Assembly: GCA_958407555.1 (NCBI GenBank)
Contig: CATYJC010000039.1
Coordinates: 1-14,431 of the forward strand
Direction: 5' to 3'
Length of the DNA stretch: 14,431 bases
DNA from: an uncultured Collinsella sp.
GTDB taxonomy: Bacteria; Actinomycetota; Coriobacteriia; Coriobacteriales; Coriobacteriaceae
Part shown: positions 1 to 6,403 of the stretch, piece by piece
Layout: every line of letters starts with the position of its first letter
Position numbering within the stretch: the first letter of the stretch is position 1
Program-made: the position numbers and the translations under genes
The notes under the pieces: generated by a model
Told to the model about the DNA's origin: nothing
The model's input: only the letters and a program-made list of their open reading frames with translations
The model's database searches: none

Positions 1-1207
1 CGTCGCCGTTCTCGGCATTGAGCACGCACGAGATGTACTTGCGGTTTTGAATCGCATCGACGCAGCCCTTGTTGCAGTTGAGGCACTCGCGGATGGGCTC
101 ACCCGTGGCGGCCTTCAGCGCAATGTCGGGGTCGCACATGAGCGAGCGGCCGTAGGCGATGATGTCGGCGGCGCCGTCTTCCAGAATCTTCTCACCGGCC
201 TCGACCGAAACCACACGGCCGACGGTTGCCACCGGCACGGAGACCAGGGCCTTGACGCGCTCAGCCACCGGCAGCGTCCAGTTGTAGGGCATGGCGCCCA
301 TGGGCGGAATGGTATCGCCCATGTTGCCGGTATGATTGGCCTGTGCAACCTGGATCATGTCGATGCCCGCGCCCTCGAGCAGCTTGGCGAACTCGCAGGC
401 CTCGTCGGGCTGCAGGCCGCCCTTGCCGCGCGGCGTGCCGTCGGGGTTCTCCATGATCACGGGGAGCTTGTACTCCACCATCAGCTGCGGCGCGGCCTCC
501 TTAATGGCGGCGACGACCTCCAGCGCGTAGCGAACGCGGTTCTCGAACGAGCCACCGTACTCGTCGGTGCGCTGGTTGAGGATGGCCGAGCACAGCGAAC
601 CCACCAGGCGGTCGCCGTGGACCTCGATGGCGTCAATTCCGGCCTGCTGCGCGCGAGCGGCCGAGGCGGCGATGGCCTCCTTGATCTGGGTGAGCTGCTC
701 CACGCTCGCCTCGTTCACAAAGTGCTGCATGTCGTGGTGCAGCTTGGCGTATGCCTGCTTGCGGATCTCGTTGGACTCGGCCATCTTGGCGGCAAAGGTC
801 TCCTCGTCACCGGCGGCCTTGGCTTCCTGCGCGGCCTTGGCGGCGGCCATGGATCCCATGACCATGCGGCCGACGCCGGGCACGTCGTACTCGGGGTGGA
901 ACAGCTGCAGCGCGACCTTGGCACCGTGCTTGTGGACGGCGTCGGCCAGCGCCTTAAACGTGGAGATCTGGGCGTCGGTCGCCAGCTTGGGCGTAGGGCT
1001 CGCGGTCATGACGGGAGCGACGTCACCGATGACGATGTAGCTCACGCCGCCACGGGCCAGGCGCTCGTAAAAAGCCAGGCTGCGCTCGCCGATGGAACCG
1101 TCGCGCTCCTCGTAGCCAGTGGTCAGCGGCGGGAACATAATGCGGTTCTTGAGCTCAAGGGGGCCAACCGTAATGGACTGGAGCAGTTTGGATGCAGGTG
1201 CGGTCAT
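1..1207 (-). CDS. NADH:flavin oxidoreductase, old yellow enzyme / 2,4-dienoyl-CoA reductase type (C-terminus outside window)
   Basis: The 402 residues in view form an FMN-binding TIM barrel of the old yellow enzyme family, ending in a CxxCxxxCx11C cluster motif (C375, C378, C382, C394). That spacing matches the 4Fe-4S site of FadH and the bile-acid enzymes BaiCD/BaiH, so a C-terminal FAD/NAD(P)H domain probably follows past the edge. Recognisable parts are VGPLELKNRIMFPP (14-27), RTDEYGGSFENR (213-224) and a phosphate-binding segment TVGRVVS (328-334). Two oddities: about 50 extra Ala/Lys/Glu-rich residues near 108-165, and HGDRLVGS (197-204) where the family usually has HxAHGYL. Of two close in-frame ATGs (1213 and 1207) the second is chosen because AGAGGA then lies 6 nt upstream. 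The substrate (an enoate, enoyl-CoA or steroid-like enone) cannot be told from sequence. Confidence 0.85.
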   Translation of the reverse strand, partial: MTAPASKLLQSITVGPLELKNRIMFPPLTTGYEERDGSIGERSLAFYERLARGGVSYIVIGDVAPVMTASPTPKLATDAQISTFKALADAVHKHGAKVALQLFHPEYDVPGVGRMVMGSMAAAKAAQEAKAAGDEETFAAKMAESNEIRKQAYAKLHHDMQHFVNEASVEQLTQIKEAIAASAARAQQAGIDAIEVHGDRLVGSLCSAILNQRTDEYGGSFENRVRYALEVVAAIKEAAPQLMVEYKLPVIMENPDGTPRGKGGLQPDEACEFAKLLEGAGIDMIQVAQANHTGNMGDTIPPMGAMPYNWTLPVAERVKALVSVPVATVGRVVSVEAGEKILEDGAADIIAYGRSLMCDPDIALKAATGEPIRECLNCNKGCVDAIQNRKYISCVLNAENGD

Positions 1208-1259
1208 GGACATTCCTCTCTTGTAGGCGCGGCGGCGATGATGCCGCGTAGTTGTCTAG

Positions 1260-1289
1260 AGGATATGGCATGGGAATACAACAGCGCAA
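1260..1289 (-). promoter_or_regulatory. possible promoter of the flavin oxidoreductase gene
   Basis: On the minus strand TTGCGC (1284-1289) is followed after 18 nt by TATCCT (1260-1265), about 50 nt upstream of the chosen ATG. Both boxes match the vegetative consensus only partly, so this is a weak call. Confidence 0.3.
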
Positions 1290-1350
1290 CGGAAATCGGC
1301 GGATAGCAGGTGGCGGCAGGTGGATGGGGCGTGGCGGCCCGTCGGTTCGT

Positions 1351-1564
1351 CTCAATCTGTAACAGTTACTCGGCAAAATGGGCCCCAGATGTTACGGATC
1401 AAGACAAACGGGACCCGCCTGCTAGAAAATCTCAATCTGTAACAGCTGCCCGGCAAAATCCGTCCCTCGTGTTACAGATTTAGACAAACGCGGCCCAAAC
1501 CGCCGGTATATCTCGATCTGTAACACCTAGCCGCCCAAATCGGGTCTTGGTGTTACAGATCGAG
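1351..1564. repeat. three tandem 53-bp palindromic units (period 80-81 bp)
   Basis: Three units lie at 1351-1403, 1431-1483 and 1512-1564. Each has 14-nt arms separated by exactly 25 nt. The left arm is CTCAATCTGTAACA (CTCGATCTGTAACA in unit 3) and the right arm its near or exact reverse complement. Unit 3 is a perfect 14-bp inverted repeat, unit 2 has one mismatch, and unit 1 two mismatches plus a G-T pair. Units 1 and 2 share a core CGGCAAAAT and a right flank AGACAAACG. The block lies between the flavin oxidoreductase promoter region and the tRNA terminator. It could be an array of operator sites, a REP/BIME-like element or RNA hairpins; no T-tracts follow, so these are not typical terminators. 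Confidence 0.85.
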
Positions 1565-1616
1565 ATCTTTGATTGAGAGGCTGAGAATTGAACCGAAGAA
1601 ACGATCCCGGGATAAC

Positions 1617-1646
1617 AAAAAAGCTCGCCGGCTAGGCCGACGAGCT
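1617..1646 (-). terminator. Rho-independent terminator of tRNA-fMet
   Basis: In the minus-strand transcript an 11-bp stem (AGCTCGTCGGC / GCCGGCGAGCT, one G-U pair) with a 3-nt loop is followed by six T. It begins 10 nt after the tRNA CCA end. Confidence 0.9.
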
Positions 1647-1655
1647 GCAAGTTCT

Positions 1656-1732
1656 TGGTCGCGGGGGCAGGATTTGAACCTACGACCTCCGGGTTATGAG
1701 CCCGGCGAGCTACCAGACTGCTCCACCCCGCA
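1656..1732 (-). tRNA. initiator tRNA-fMet (anticodon CAU)
   Basis: The 77-nt cloverleaf folds fully: acceptor TGCGGGG/CCCCGCG, D stem GAGC/GCTC, anticodon stem CCGGG/CCCGG around the loop CTCATAA, T stem GTAGG/CCTGC with loop TTCAAAT, discriminator A and an encoded CCA. Three G-C pairs at the base of the anticodon stem and the A11-U24 pair mark it as the initiator rather than elongator Met. Initiators lack a strong 1-72 pair so that the formylase can act; here the pair is U1-G72 rather than the C1-A72 of E. coli. It is a single-gene unit with its own promoter and terminator. Confidence 0.96.
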
Positions 1733-1763
1733 ATGTCTGGGCGCCTCATGTGCGCAAGAAAGA

Positions 1764-1792
1764 ATATTACGTGGGAGTTCGGTAAACGGCAA
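1764..1792 (-). promoter_or_regulatory. promoter of tRNA-fMet
   Basis: On the minus strand TTGCCG (1787-1792) and TAATAT (1764-1769) are separated by exactly 17 nt. The expected start of transcription is about 25 nt upstream of the mature tRNA 5' end. Confidence 0.75.
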
Positions 1793-1928
1793 GGAAAATC
1801 TCGTAGAGCATAATTCCTTCATATTTAAACCCCTCAGTCCGCATCACCGTAAACGAATCGCAGCCGAGCGCCGTCGACGGCACGTATACAATGGTGCGCG
1901 TCCTTTTACGCCGACACTGGGAGTAGAC

Positions 1929-2702
1929 ATGCTGCTCGCTATCGATATGGGAAACACGCAGACGGCCATGGGCCTGTTTGACGGAGACGAGCTGGTGCAG
2001 TCGTGGCGCATGCCCACCGACCGCTCTTATACCGCCGACGAGATCCATGTGCGCCTGATGGGTTTCTTTAAGATGTACGGCCTTTCGCTCGACGCGGTCG
2101 ACGCGATCGCCTTTGCGGGCGTGGTGCCGCAGCTCTCGCGCGAGTGGCACGCCGTGGCCGACCGCATTGCCGCAGACGCCATCGTCATCGGGCCGCAGAC
2201 GGCCGCCGTAACCAAGCTGCGCGCGGCACGCCCCCAGGCCGTGGGTGCCGACCGCGTCGCCAACGCCGTTGCGGCCGAATCTTTCTACGGCGCGCCGGCG
2301 ATCGTGGTGGACTTTGGCACCGCGACCAATATCGACGTCATCGATGAGGACGGTTATTACATTGGCGGAGCGATCGCGCCGGGCATCCGCATCTCCATGG
2401 ACGCGCTTGCCGCCCGTGCCGCCAAGCTCGCCAGCGTTCCGCTCGAGGCGCCGGAGCACGCCATCGGCCGCGATACCGAGGAGTGCATCAAGGTCGGCGC
2501 CGTGATGGGCGCCGCCGCCATGGCCGAGGGCCTGGTCGCGCGCATGAAGCGCGAGCTGGGCCGCGAGGATGCCACCGTTATCGCCACGGGCGGTCTCGCC
2601 GGCATCGTCGCCGATTCGACCGATGCCTTCGACGTAGTCGACGGACAGCTCACCATCAAGGGCATCTGCGAAATCCACCGCCGCATGCAGGAGCTAGGGT
2701 AG
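1929..2702 (+). CDS. coaX: type III pantothenate kinase
   Basis: This 257-residue protein has the usual length and motifs of CoaX, which phosphorylates pantothenate in the first step of coenzyme A synthesis in the cytosol. The ASKHA-fold phosphate motif DMGNTQTAMG is at residues 6-15. The G-A-D-R motif with the catalytic Asp is near residue 105, followed by DFGTATNIDVID and GGAIAPGI. The ATG is preceded by GGGAG with a 5-nt gap. The reading frame stays open for 120 codons upstream, but that extension crosses the antisense of tRNA-fMet and is not conserved-looking, so it is rejected. A TACAAT box at 1887-1892 could be the -10 element, without a good -35. The gene converges on a biotin-ligase-like gene, which fits the frequent birA/coaX neighbourhood in Gram-positive bacteria. 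Confidence 0.95.
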   Translation: MLLAIDMGNTQTAMGLFDGDELVQSWRMPTDRSYTADEIHVRLMGFFKMYGLSLDAVDAIAFAGVVPQLSREWHAVADRIAADAIVIGPQTAAVTKLRAARPQAVGADRVANAVAAESFYGAPAIVVDFGTATNIDVIDEDGYYIGGAIAPGIRISMDALAARAAKLASVPLEAPEHAIGRDTEECIKVGAVMGAAAMAEGLVARMKRELGREDATVIATGGLAGIVADSTDAFDVVDGQLTIKGICEIHRRMQELG

Positions 2703-2760
2703 GACGGGGGGCTAAAGTCGAGCATGCCCGATGCCACAGCCCCTGCAAACGTTCGCCAAG

Positions 2761-2803
2761 CCTATTCCTCAAAACTGAATAATTTTCAATTTTGAGGAAT
2801 AGA
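2761..2803. repeat. AT-rich palindrome, copy 1
   Basis: CTATTCCTCAAAA (2762-2774) and its exact reverse complement (2790-2802) flank a 15-nt loop. Inside the loop TGAA and TTCA can extend the stem. It lies 59 nt after the coaX stop, in a convergent gap, and is much richer in A/T than its surroundings. It might fold in both transcripts as a bidirectional terminator, but there is no T-tract. Confidence 0.85.
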
Positions 2804-2845
2804 GACTCCTCGAATACACCCAGCACAGCGATATCGTGCATGTTT

Positions 2846-2888
2846 CCTATTCCTCAAAAACGAAATATTTTCAATTTTGAGGAATAGG
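2846..2888. repeat. AT-rich palindrome, copy 2
   Basis: A perfect 14-bp inverted repeat (CCTATTCCTCAAAA at 2846-2859, complement at 2875-2888) flanks a 15-nt loop. Arms and the loop end ATTTTCAA match copy 1, in the same orientation and offset by 85 bp. The 42 nt between the copies are unrelated in sequence to either. Confidence 0.85.
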
Positions 2889-2991
2889 ATCGAGATGCCG
2901 CGCTGCGGTCACACAGAAGCCCTCCCCGGTGCAGTTCGAGGCCGAAGAGAGCTTCGTTGTCATCGCTATCTTTGAACGCGGGCGCCTCGCG

Positions 2992-3693
2992 TTACAGCCC
3001 GCGAATCCGTACGGCCTCGGGCGGAAACTCCTGCTCGCCGGCATCGGTCTTGATGGTCGCGCGGCCCCAGATGTCCAGGCCCGCAAACACACCGACCGCA
3101 AGCGGCAAGCCGTTGGGCGACACCGCCGCAACTTGGCGACCGAGCAGCGGCACCATGTCGAAGTACTCGCCCAGTACGGGAGCCAACGGCCCTGCGGCGC
3201 CCTGCGGCGTGTTGGCAACAGCTGCCCAGGCGTCCACGCGGACCAGCACGGCGGCGGACAGCGCCTCGACCAGCGCTTCGTCGGCCACATCCACACCGAG
3301 CTCGCTCAGCGCCGAACGCTCAATATCCACCGTTACGGCACCGAACATGCCCGCGGCACCGGCACCGCCGTTGACGGTGACGCGCGCGAGCGACGTCTCA
3401 AACGCGGGCGCGCCGCACACGATATTGCTCGGCCACTCAATGCCCACCTTGCCGGCAAGGCCCAGACCCGGCGTCGACGCTGTGCCCACAAGCGCATCCA
3501 TCATACCCATCGCCGCCACAAACGGCAGGCCGTGGAAGGCATGCATGTTCACGTCCGGGCGCACGACCAGCGAAAACGTCAACGACGCCTCGCCCGCACT
3601 CCAAGCGCACCAGCCCGCGGACGCACCCTCGCGGCCCGCGTCGCGCGCGGCGTCAAGCTCGGCGCCAACGGCCACAGCATTCATCTCAATCAT
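2992..3693 (-). CDS. degenerate biotin--protein ligase (BirA-like) domain protein
   Basis: The 233-residue protein resembles biotin-protein ligases, which attach biotin to carboxylase carrier domains. Matching segments are the sheet GEASLTFSLVVRP (34-46), a WPSN motif (87-90) in the place of the family's WPND, and a C-terminal SH3-like domain (GRQVAAVS near 185, GLDIWGRATI near 205). The GRGRxG biotin/AMP loop expected before residue 30 is absent, the Asp of WPND is not in register, and the KxAGIL segment with the catalytic Lys is replaced by Ala/Gly-rich sequence. Ligase activity is therefore doubtful. The ATG follows the folP-folK stop codon with no gap, so the two are surely co-transcribed. 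A CGCGGGC/GCCCGCG hairpin (2977-3003) overlaps its stop. Remote homology only; it could be a paralogue that lost catalysis. Confidence 0.6.
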   Translation of the reverse strand: MIEMNAVAVGAELDAARDAGREGASAGWCAWSAGEASLTFSLVVRPDVNMHAFHGLPFVAAMGMMDALVGTASTPGLGLAGKVGIEWPSNIVCGAPAFETSLARVTVNGGAGAAGMFGAVTVDIERSALSELGVDVADEALVEALSAAVLVRVDAWAAVANTPQGAAGPLAPVLGEYFDMVPLLGRQVAAVSPNGLPLAVGVFAGLDIWGRATIKTDAGEQEFPPEAVRIRGL

Positions 3694-5421
3694 CTACATA
3701 CGCCCCAATTCGCCCACGATATGGCCCACGCGATCCTCGGGCTCCTTGACCTCGACACCGTTGTAGCGGAAGAACCGCGCCGGGTCGTGCATCAGGTCCT
3801 CGAGCGGCACCAGCACAAAGTCGCGTTCGCCAATGAGCGGATGCGGCAGGCGCAGTTTTTTGCCGCCGTGGGTCTCGCCATCCATCCACAACAGGTCCAG
3901 GTCGATGGTGCGCGGGCCGTTGACCTTGGCCTTCTTGGAGCGGTCGCGCCCCAGCTCAGCCTCGATCTTCATAAGCTCGTCGAGCAGCACCAGCGGCGCC
4001 AGCTCGGTCTTAATCTCGATGACGGCGTTGGCAAACGCATCCTGGCGCGTCTCGTAGGCCGGCTCGCTCTCGTAGATGCGCGAGCAGTTGGACACGCAGG
4101 TGAGCGGAATCTCGGCAATCATGTCGCGCGCGGCGCGAATGTTGTCGCAACGATGCCCCAGATTGGAGCCCACAGCCACAAACGCACGGCGCGGTTGCGG
4201 CTTGGCGACAGCCCAGTAACCGTTCAGGAACTGCGCAAAGCCGGTAACGTCGTGCACGCGCACGATGTTGGCACCGGCCTGGATAGCGCCCAGGCACACG
4301 CCAAACGTGGCGGCATCGCGCGCGGCGGCCTCGGTCACGCCCGAGACAGCGCCCACAAAACGCTTGCGCGACACGGCGCACATGAGCGGGTAGCCCAGCG
4401 ACGCCATCTTGGCGGTCTCGCGCTGGATGACGATATCCTCGTTGACCGTCTTGCCAAAGCCCGGGCCCGGATCGATGCAGATGCGGTCGCGCGACACGCC
4501 GGCATGGATGAGCGAACGGGCCTGGTCGGACAGAAAACCCATGACGCGGCGCATGATGGGCGCCGAATCGGGCAGGGTAAAGCGGCGGAGCTGAGAGGTG
4601 GGCACGTAGGCCTCCTCGCGGCGGGCGCTGCGGCGCATCATGGCTGCCAGGTGGTCATTGGGCTCCGGCGCGGGCTCGGGGGTCGCAGCGGCCTCGGCAA
4701 CAGGGGCGACCTCTCCGGCGGCCGGTGTCTCCTGCTTCTGCTCGTCCGTAGGCTCCGGCGCAGGCTCCGGATCGCCAAACGGCAGCGAGGGCTGCACCAC
4801 GCCACCCGGCAGCTTGGCCTCCGTCTTTGGCTCGCCCAGCAGCTTGCCACGGCGACGGCGGGCAGGCTTCTCGGCCTCGCGCGCAGCCTCGGCGGCCGCC
4901 TCGCGCGCCTTCTCGGCAACAAACGCCGCAGCCGAGGTATCGAGCTGTACCGTCGCATGCGTGCGCGTGGGCACCGCGACCTCACCGGCATGCATCACGA
5001 TGACGCCGCAGGTGCTCGTCGCGACAAATTCGACCATCTTGGGGTCGGTGAAGCCCGTCACGTCGTTGACGATCGAGGCGCCGCAGCGCACGGCCGCCTT
5101 GGCAACCGCCACATGGCGCGTGTCGATCGAGACGATAGCGCCCTCTTTGGCCAGTGCGCGCACCACGGGCAGCACGCGGCGAGCCTCCTCGTCGGGATTG
5201 ACCGGGGTAAATCCGGGACGCGTGGACTCGCCGCCCACGTCGATGATGTCGGCGCCGGCGTCGAGCATCGCCAGGCCGTACTCGATGGCGGCATCCGGGT
5301 CGAAGTGCTCCCCGCCGTCACTAAACGAATCGGGCGTCACGTTGAGGACGCCCATGATGCGCGGGCGGTCAAAGCTGAGCTCGTACTTTCCGCACCGCCA
5401 TGTCTTGCTATCGTTCGCCAT
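3694..5421 (-). CDS. folP-folK: bifunctional dihydropteroate synthase / HPPK (FolP-FolK fusion) with internal disordered insert
   Basis: A 575-residue fusion of two folate enzymes. Residues 20-405 are dihydropteroate synthase: MGVLNVTPDSFSDGG (23-37), GGESTRPG (63-70), SIDT (98-101), VND (118-120), DPGPGFGKT (317-325), SRKRF (351-355) and RVHDV (388-392). Residues 411-575 are hydroxymethyldihydropterin pyrophosphokinase: AFVAVGSNLG (413-422), GRDRSKK, GPRTIDLDLL, LPHP and RDFVLVPL. HPPK makes the pyrophosphate that DHPS joins to p-aminobenzoate. DHPS is interrupted between strand 5 (VIVMHAG, 140-146) and the region before strand 6 by roughly 135 residues rich in Ala, Glu and Pro, which look disordered. 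The HPPK-DHPS order here, DHPS first, is the reverse of the common eukaryotic fusion. The ATG at 5421 has AGGAGG 6 nt upstream; an ATG at 5427 abuts that site and is less likely. Confidence 0.94.
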   Translation of the reverse strand: MANDSKTWRCGKYELSFDRPRIMGVLNVTPDSFSDGGEHFDPDAAIEYGLAMLDAGADIIDVGGESTRPGFTPVNPDEEARRVLPVVRALAKEGAIVSIDTRHVAVAKAAVRCGASIVNDVTGFTDPKMVEFVATSTCGVIVMHAGEVAVPTRTHATVQLDTSAAAFVAEKAREAAAEAAREAEKPARRRRGKLLGEPKTEAKLPGGVVQPSLPFGDPEPAPEPTDEQKQETPAAGEVAPVAEAAATPEPAPEPNDHLAAMMRRSARREEAYVPTSQLRRFTLPDSAPIMRRVMGFLSDQARSLIHAGVSRDRICIDPGPGFGKTVNEDIVIQRETAKMASLGYPLMCAVSRKRFVGAVSGVTEAAARDAATFGVCLGAIQAGANIVRVHDVTGFAQFLNGYWAVAKPQPRRAFVAVGSNLGHRCDNIRAARDMIAEIPLTCVSNCSRIYESEPAYETRQDAFANAVIEIKTELAPLVLLDELMKIEAELGRDRSKKAKVNGPRTIDLDLLWMDGETHGGKKLRLPHPLIGERDFVLVPLEDLMHDPARFFRYNGVEVKEPEDRVGHIVGELGRM

Positions 5422-5495
5422 GAACATCCTCCTAAAATGCCCGCGCCGCCGCGCTCGGGCGCAGGCGGCGGGGTCGCTTTGCAATCAGTCTTTCT

Positions 5496-5526
5496 ATTGT
5501 ATCCGCGCACACGGGCTAGAACGCAA
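5496..5526 (-). promoter_or_regulatory. possible promoter of the folP-folK unit
   Basis: On the minus strand TTGCGT (5521-5526) and TACAAT (5496-5501) are 19 nt apart, overlapping the sirtuin stop codon. The -10 box is good but the spacing is long, so read-through from the sirtuin gene remains possible. Confidence 0.35.
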
Positions 5527-6268
5527 ACGCGGCCGCGATGTCGCAAGAAATCAGCAGGTCGGCATTTGCATCCTGATCGGTGGGAGCAAGATTGCAAATG
5601 GCCAGCGTATCGCCGGTAAAGTAGCGCGTAAGGCCCGCCGCCGGATACACCACGAGCGAGGTCCCGCCCACGATGAGGGCATCGGCCGCGGCGATGGCGG
5701 CAACAGCGCCGGTCAGCACATGCTCGTCGAGCGGCTCCTCGTAGAGCACCACATCGGGCTTGATGCGCCCGCCGCACGCAGGGCACACAGGCACGCCCGC
5801 GGCGTCCTCGTGCTCGCGCAAGCAAATCCACTCGGCGCTATAGACCGCGCCGCACGACTGGCAAATGTTGCGATGGACCGAGCCGTGCAGCTCGAACACA
5901 TGCTGCGAGCCGGCCATCTGATGCAGGCCGTCGATGTTTTGCGTCACCACGGCATTTAGCTTGCCGGCGCGCTCCAGCTCGGCCAGCTTGGTGTGGCAGC
6001 GGTTGGGCTTAGCGCCAAGCGCGATCATCTTGGTGCGGTAGAAGTCGAAGAACTCGGCCGGATGCGCCTCGTAAAAGCTATGCGAGAGCATAGTCTCGGG
6101 CGGGTAGGCAAACTGTTGGTGATACAGGCCGTCCACGCTACGGAAATCGGGGATGCCGCTCGCCGTGGAAACACCCGCGCCGCCAAAGAAGACCACGCGC
6201 TTGTGGGTACCGAACAGCTCTGCCAGCGCGGCGGAGGCCTGCTTGGGGTCCGTTATTGCCTGCGTCAT
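5516..6268 (-). CDS. cobB: NAD-dependent protein deacylase, SIR2 family
   Basis: The 250-residue protein carries the complete sirtuin core, an NAD-dependent lysine deacylase that yields nicotinamide and O-acyl-ADP-ribose. Visible motifs are GAGVSTASGIPDFR (30-43), TQNIDGLH (109-116) with the NAD-contacting residues, HG (128-129) with the catalytic His, two Cys pairs for zinc (136/139 and 162/165), PDVVLYEE (171-178) and GGTSLVVYPA (201-210). Length matches bacterial stand-alone sirtuins. The start has GGAGG 6 nt upstream; the frame runs far upstream but there overlaps exonuclease III antisense. Possible targets such as acetyl-CoA synthetase are not in the window. It is divergent from the exonuclease gene and ends 94 nt before folP-folK on the same strand. 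Confidence 0.94.
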   Translation of the reverse strand: MTQAITDPKQASAALAELFGTHKRVVFFGGAGVSTASGIPDFRSVDGLYHQQFAYPPETMLSHSFYEAHPAEFFDFYRTKMIALGAKPNRCHTKLAELERAGKLNAVVTQNIDGLHQMAGSQHVFELHGSVHRNICQSCGAVYSAEWICLREHEDAAGVPVCPACGGRIKPDVVLYEEPLDEHVLTGAVAAIAAADALIVGGTSLVVYPAAGLTRYFTGDTLAICNLAPTDQDANADLLISCDIAAAFAF

Positions 6269-6403
6269 ATGAGTCCTCCGTCCTTGTTGGTCGGGCAGCG
6301 TTGGGCGACGTCCCAGCATGCGGCCTTTGAGTCGGCACGCACGGAGCCCACCCCGCCCCTGTTGCGCTAATCTTAAGCCTGCAAACCCCGTCGAAAGGAC
6401 ACC

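Larger units (their letters stand above)
1208..1655. other. 448-bp gene-free region between the flavin oxidoreductase and tRNA-fMet
   Basis: No coding region is supported here. The stretch holds the possible promoter at 1260-1289, the three palindromic units at 1351-1564 and the tRNA terminator at 1617-1646. The open frames that cross it overlap the tRNA or palindromes and resemble no known protein. In 1565-1616 I see nothing recognisable. Confidence 0.7.

Noticed and set aside
47..1306. Plus-strand open frame of 419 codons opposite the flavin oxidoreductase
   Set aside because: The minus strand encodes recognisable old yellow enzyme motifs; the plus frame is low-complexity antisense sequence.
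1351..1564. Tandem repeats as a CRISPR array
   Set aside because: Only three units, each itself palindromic over 53 bp, with diverged arms, a partly conserved centre, and no cas genes.
1569..1928. N-terminal extension of coaX
   Set aside because: It crosses the antisense of tRNA-fMet and its promoter; the ATG at 1929 has a good ribosome site and matches family length.
1767..2678. Minus-strand open frame opposite coaX
   Set aside because: coaX has complete motifs on the plus strand; the antisense frame also overlaps the tRNA promoter.
2929..5619. Very long plus-strand open frame opposite folP-folK and the ligase-like gene
   Set aside because: Translation is Arg/His-rich and unlike any protein; it is the antisense shadow of two well-supported genes with high-GC codon use.
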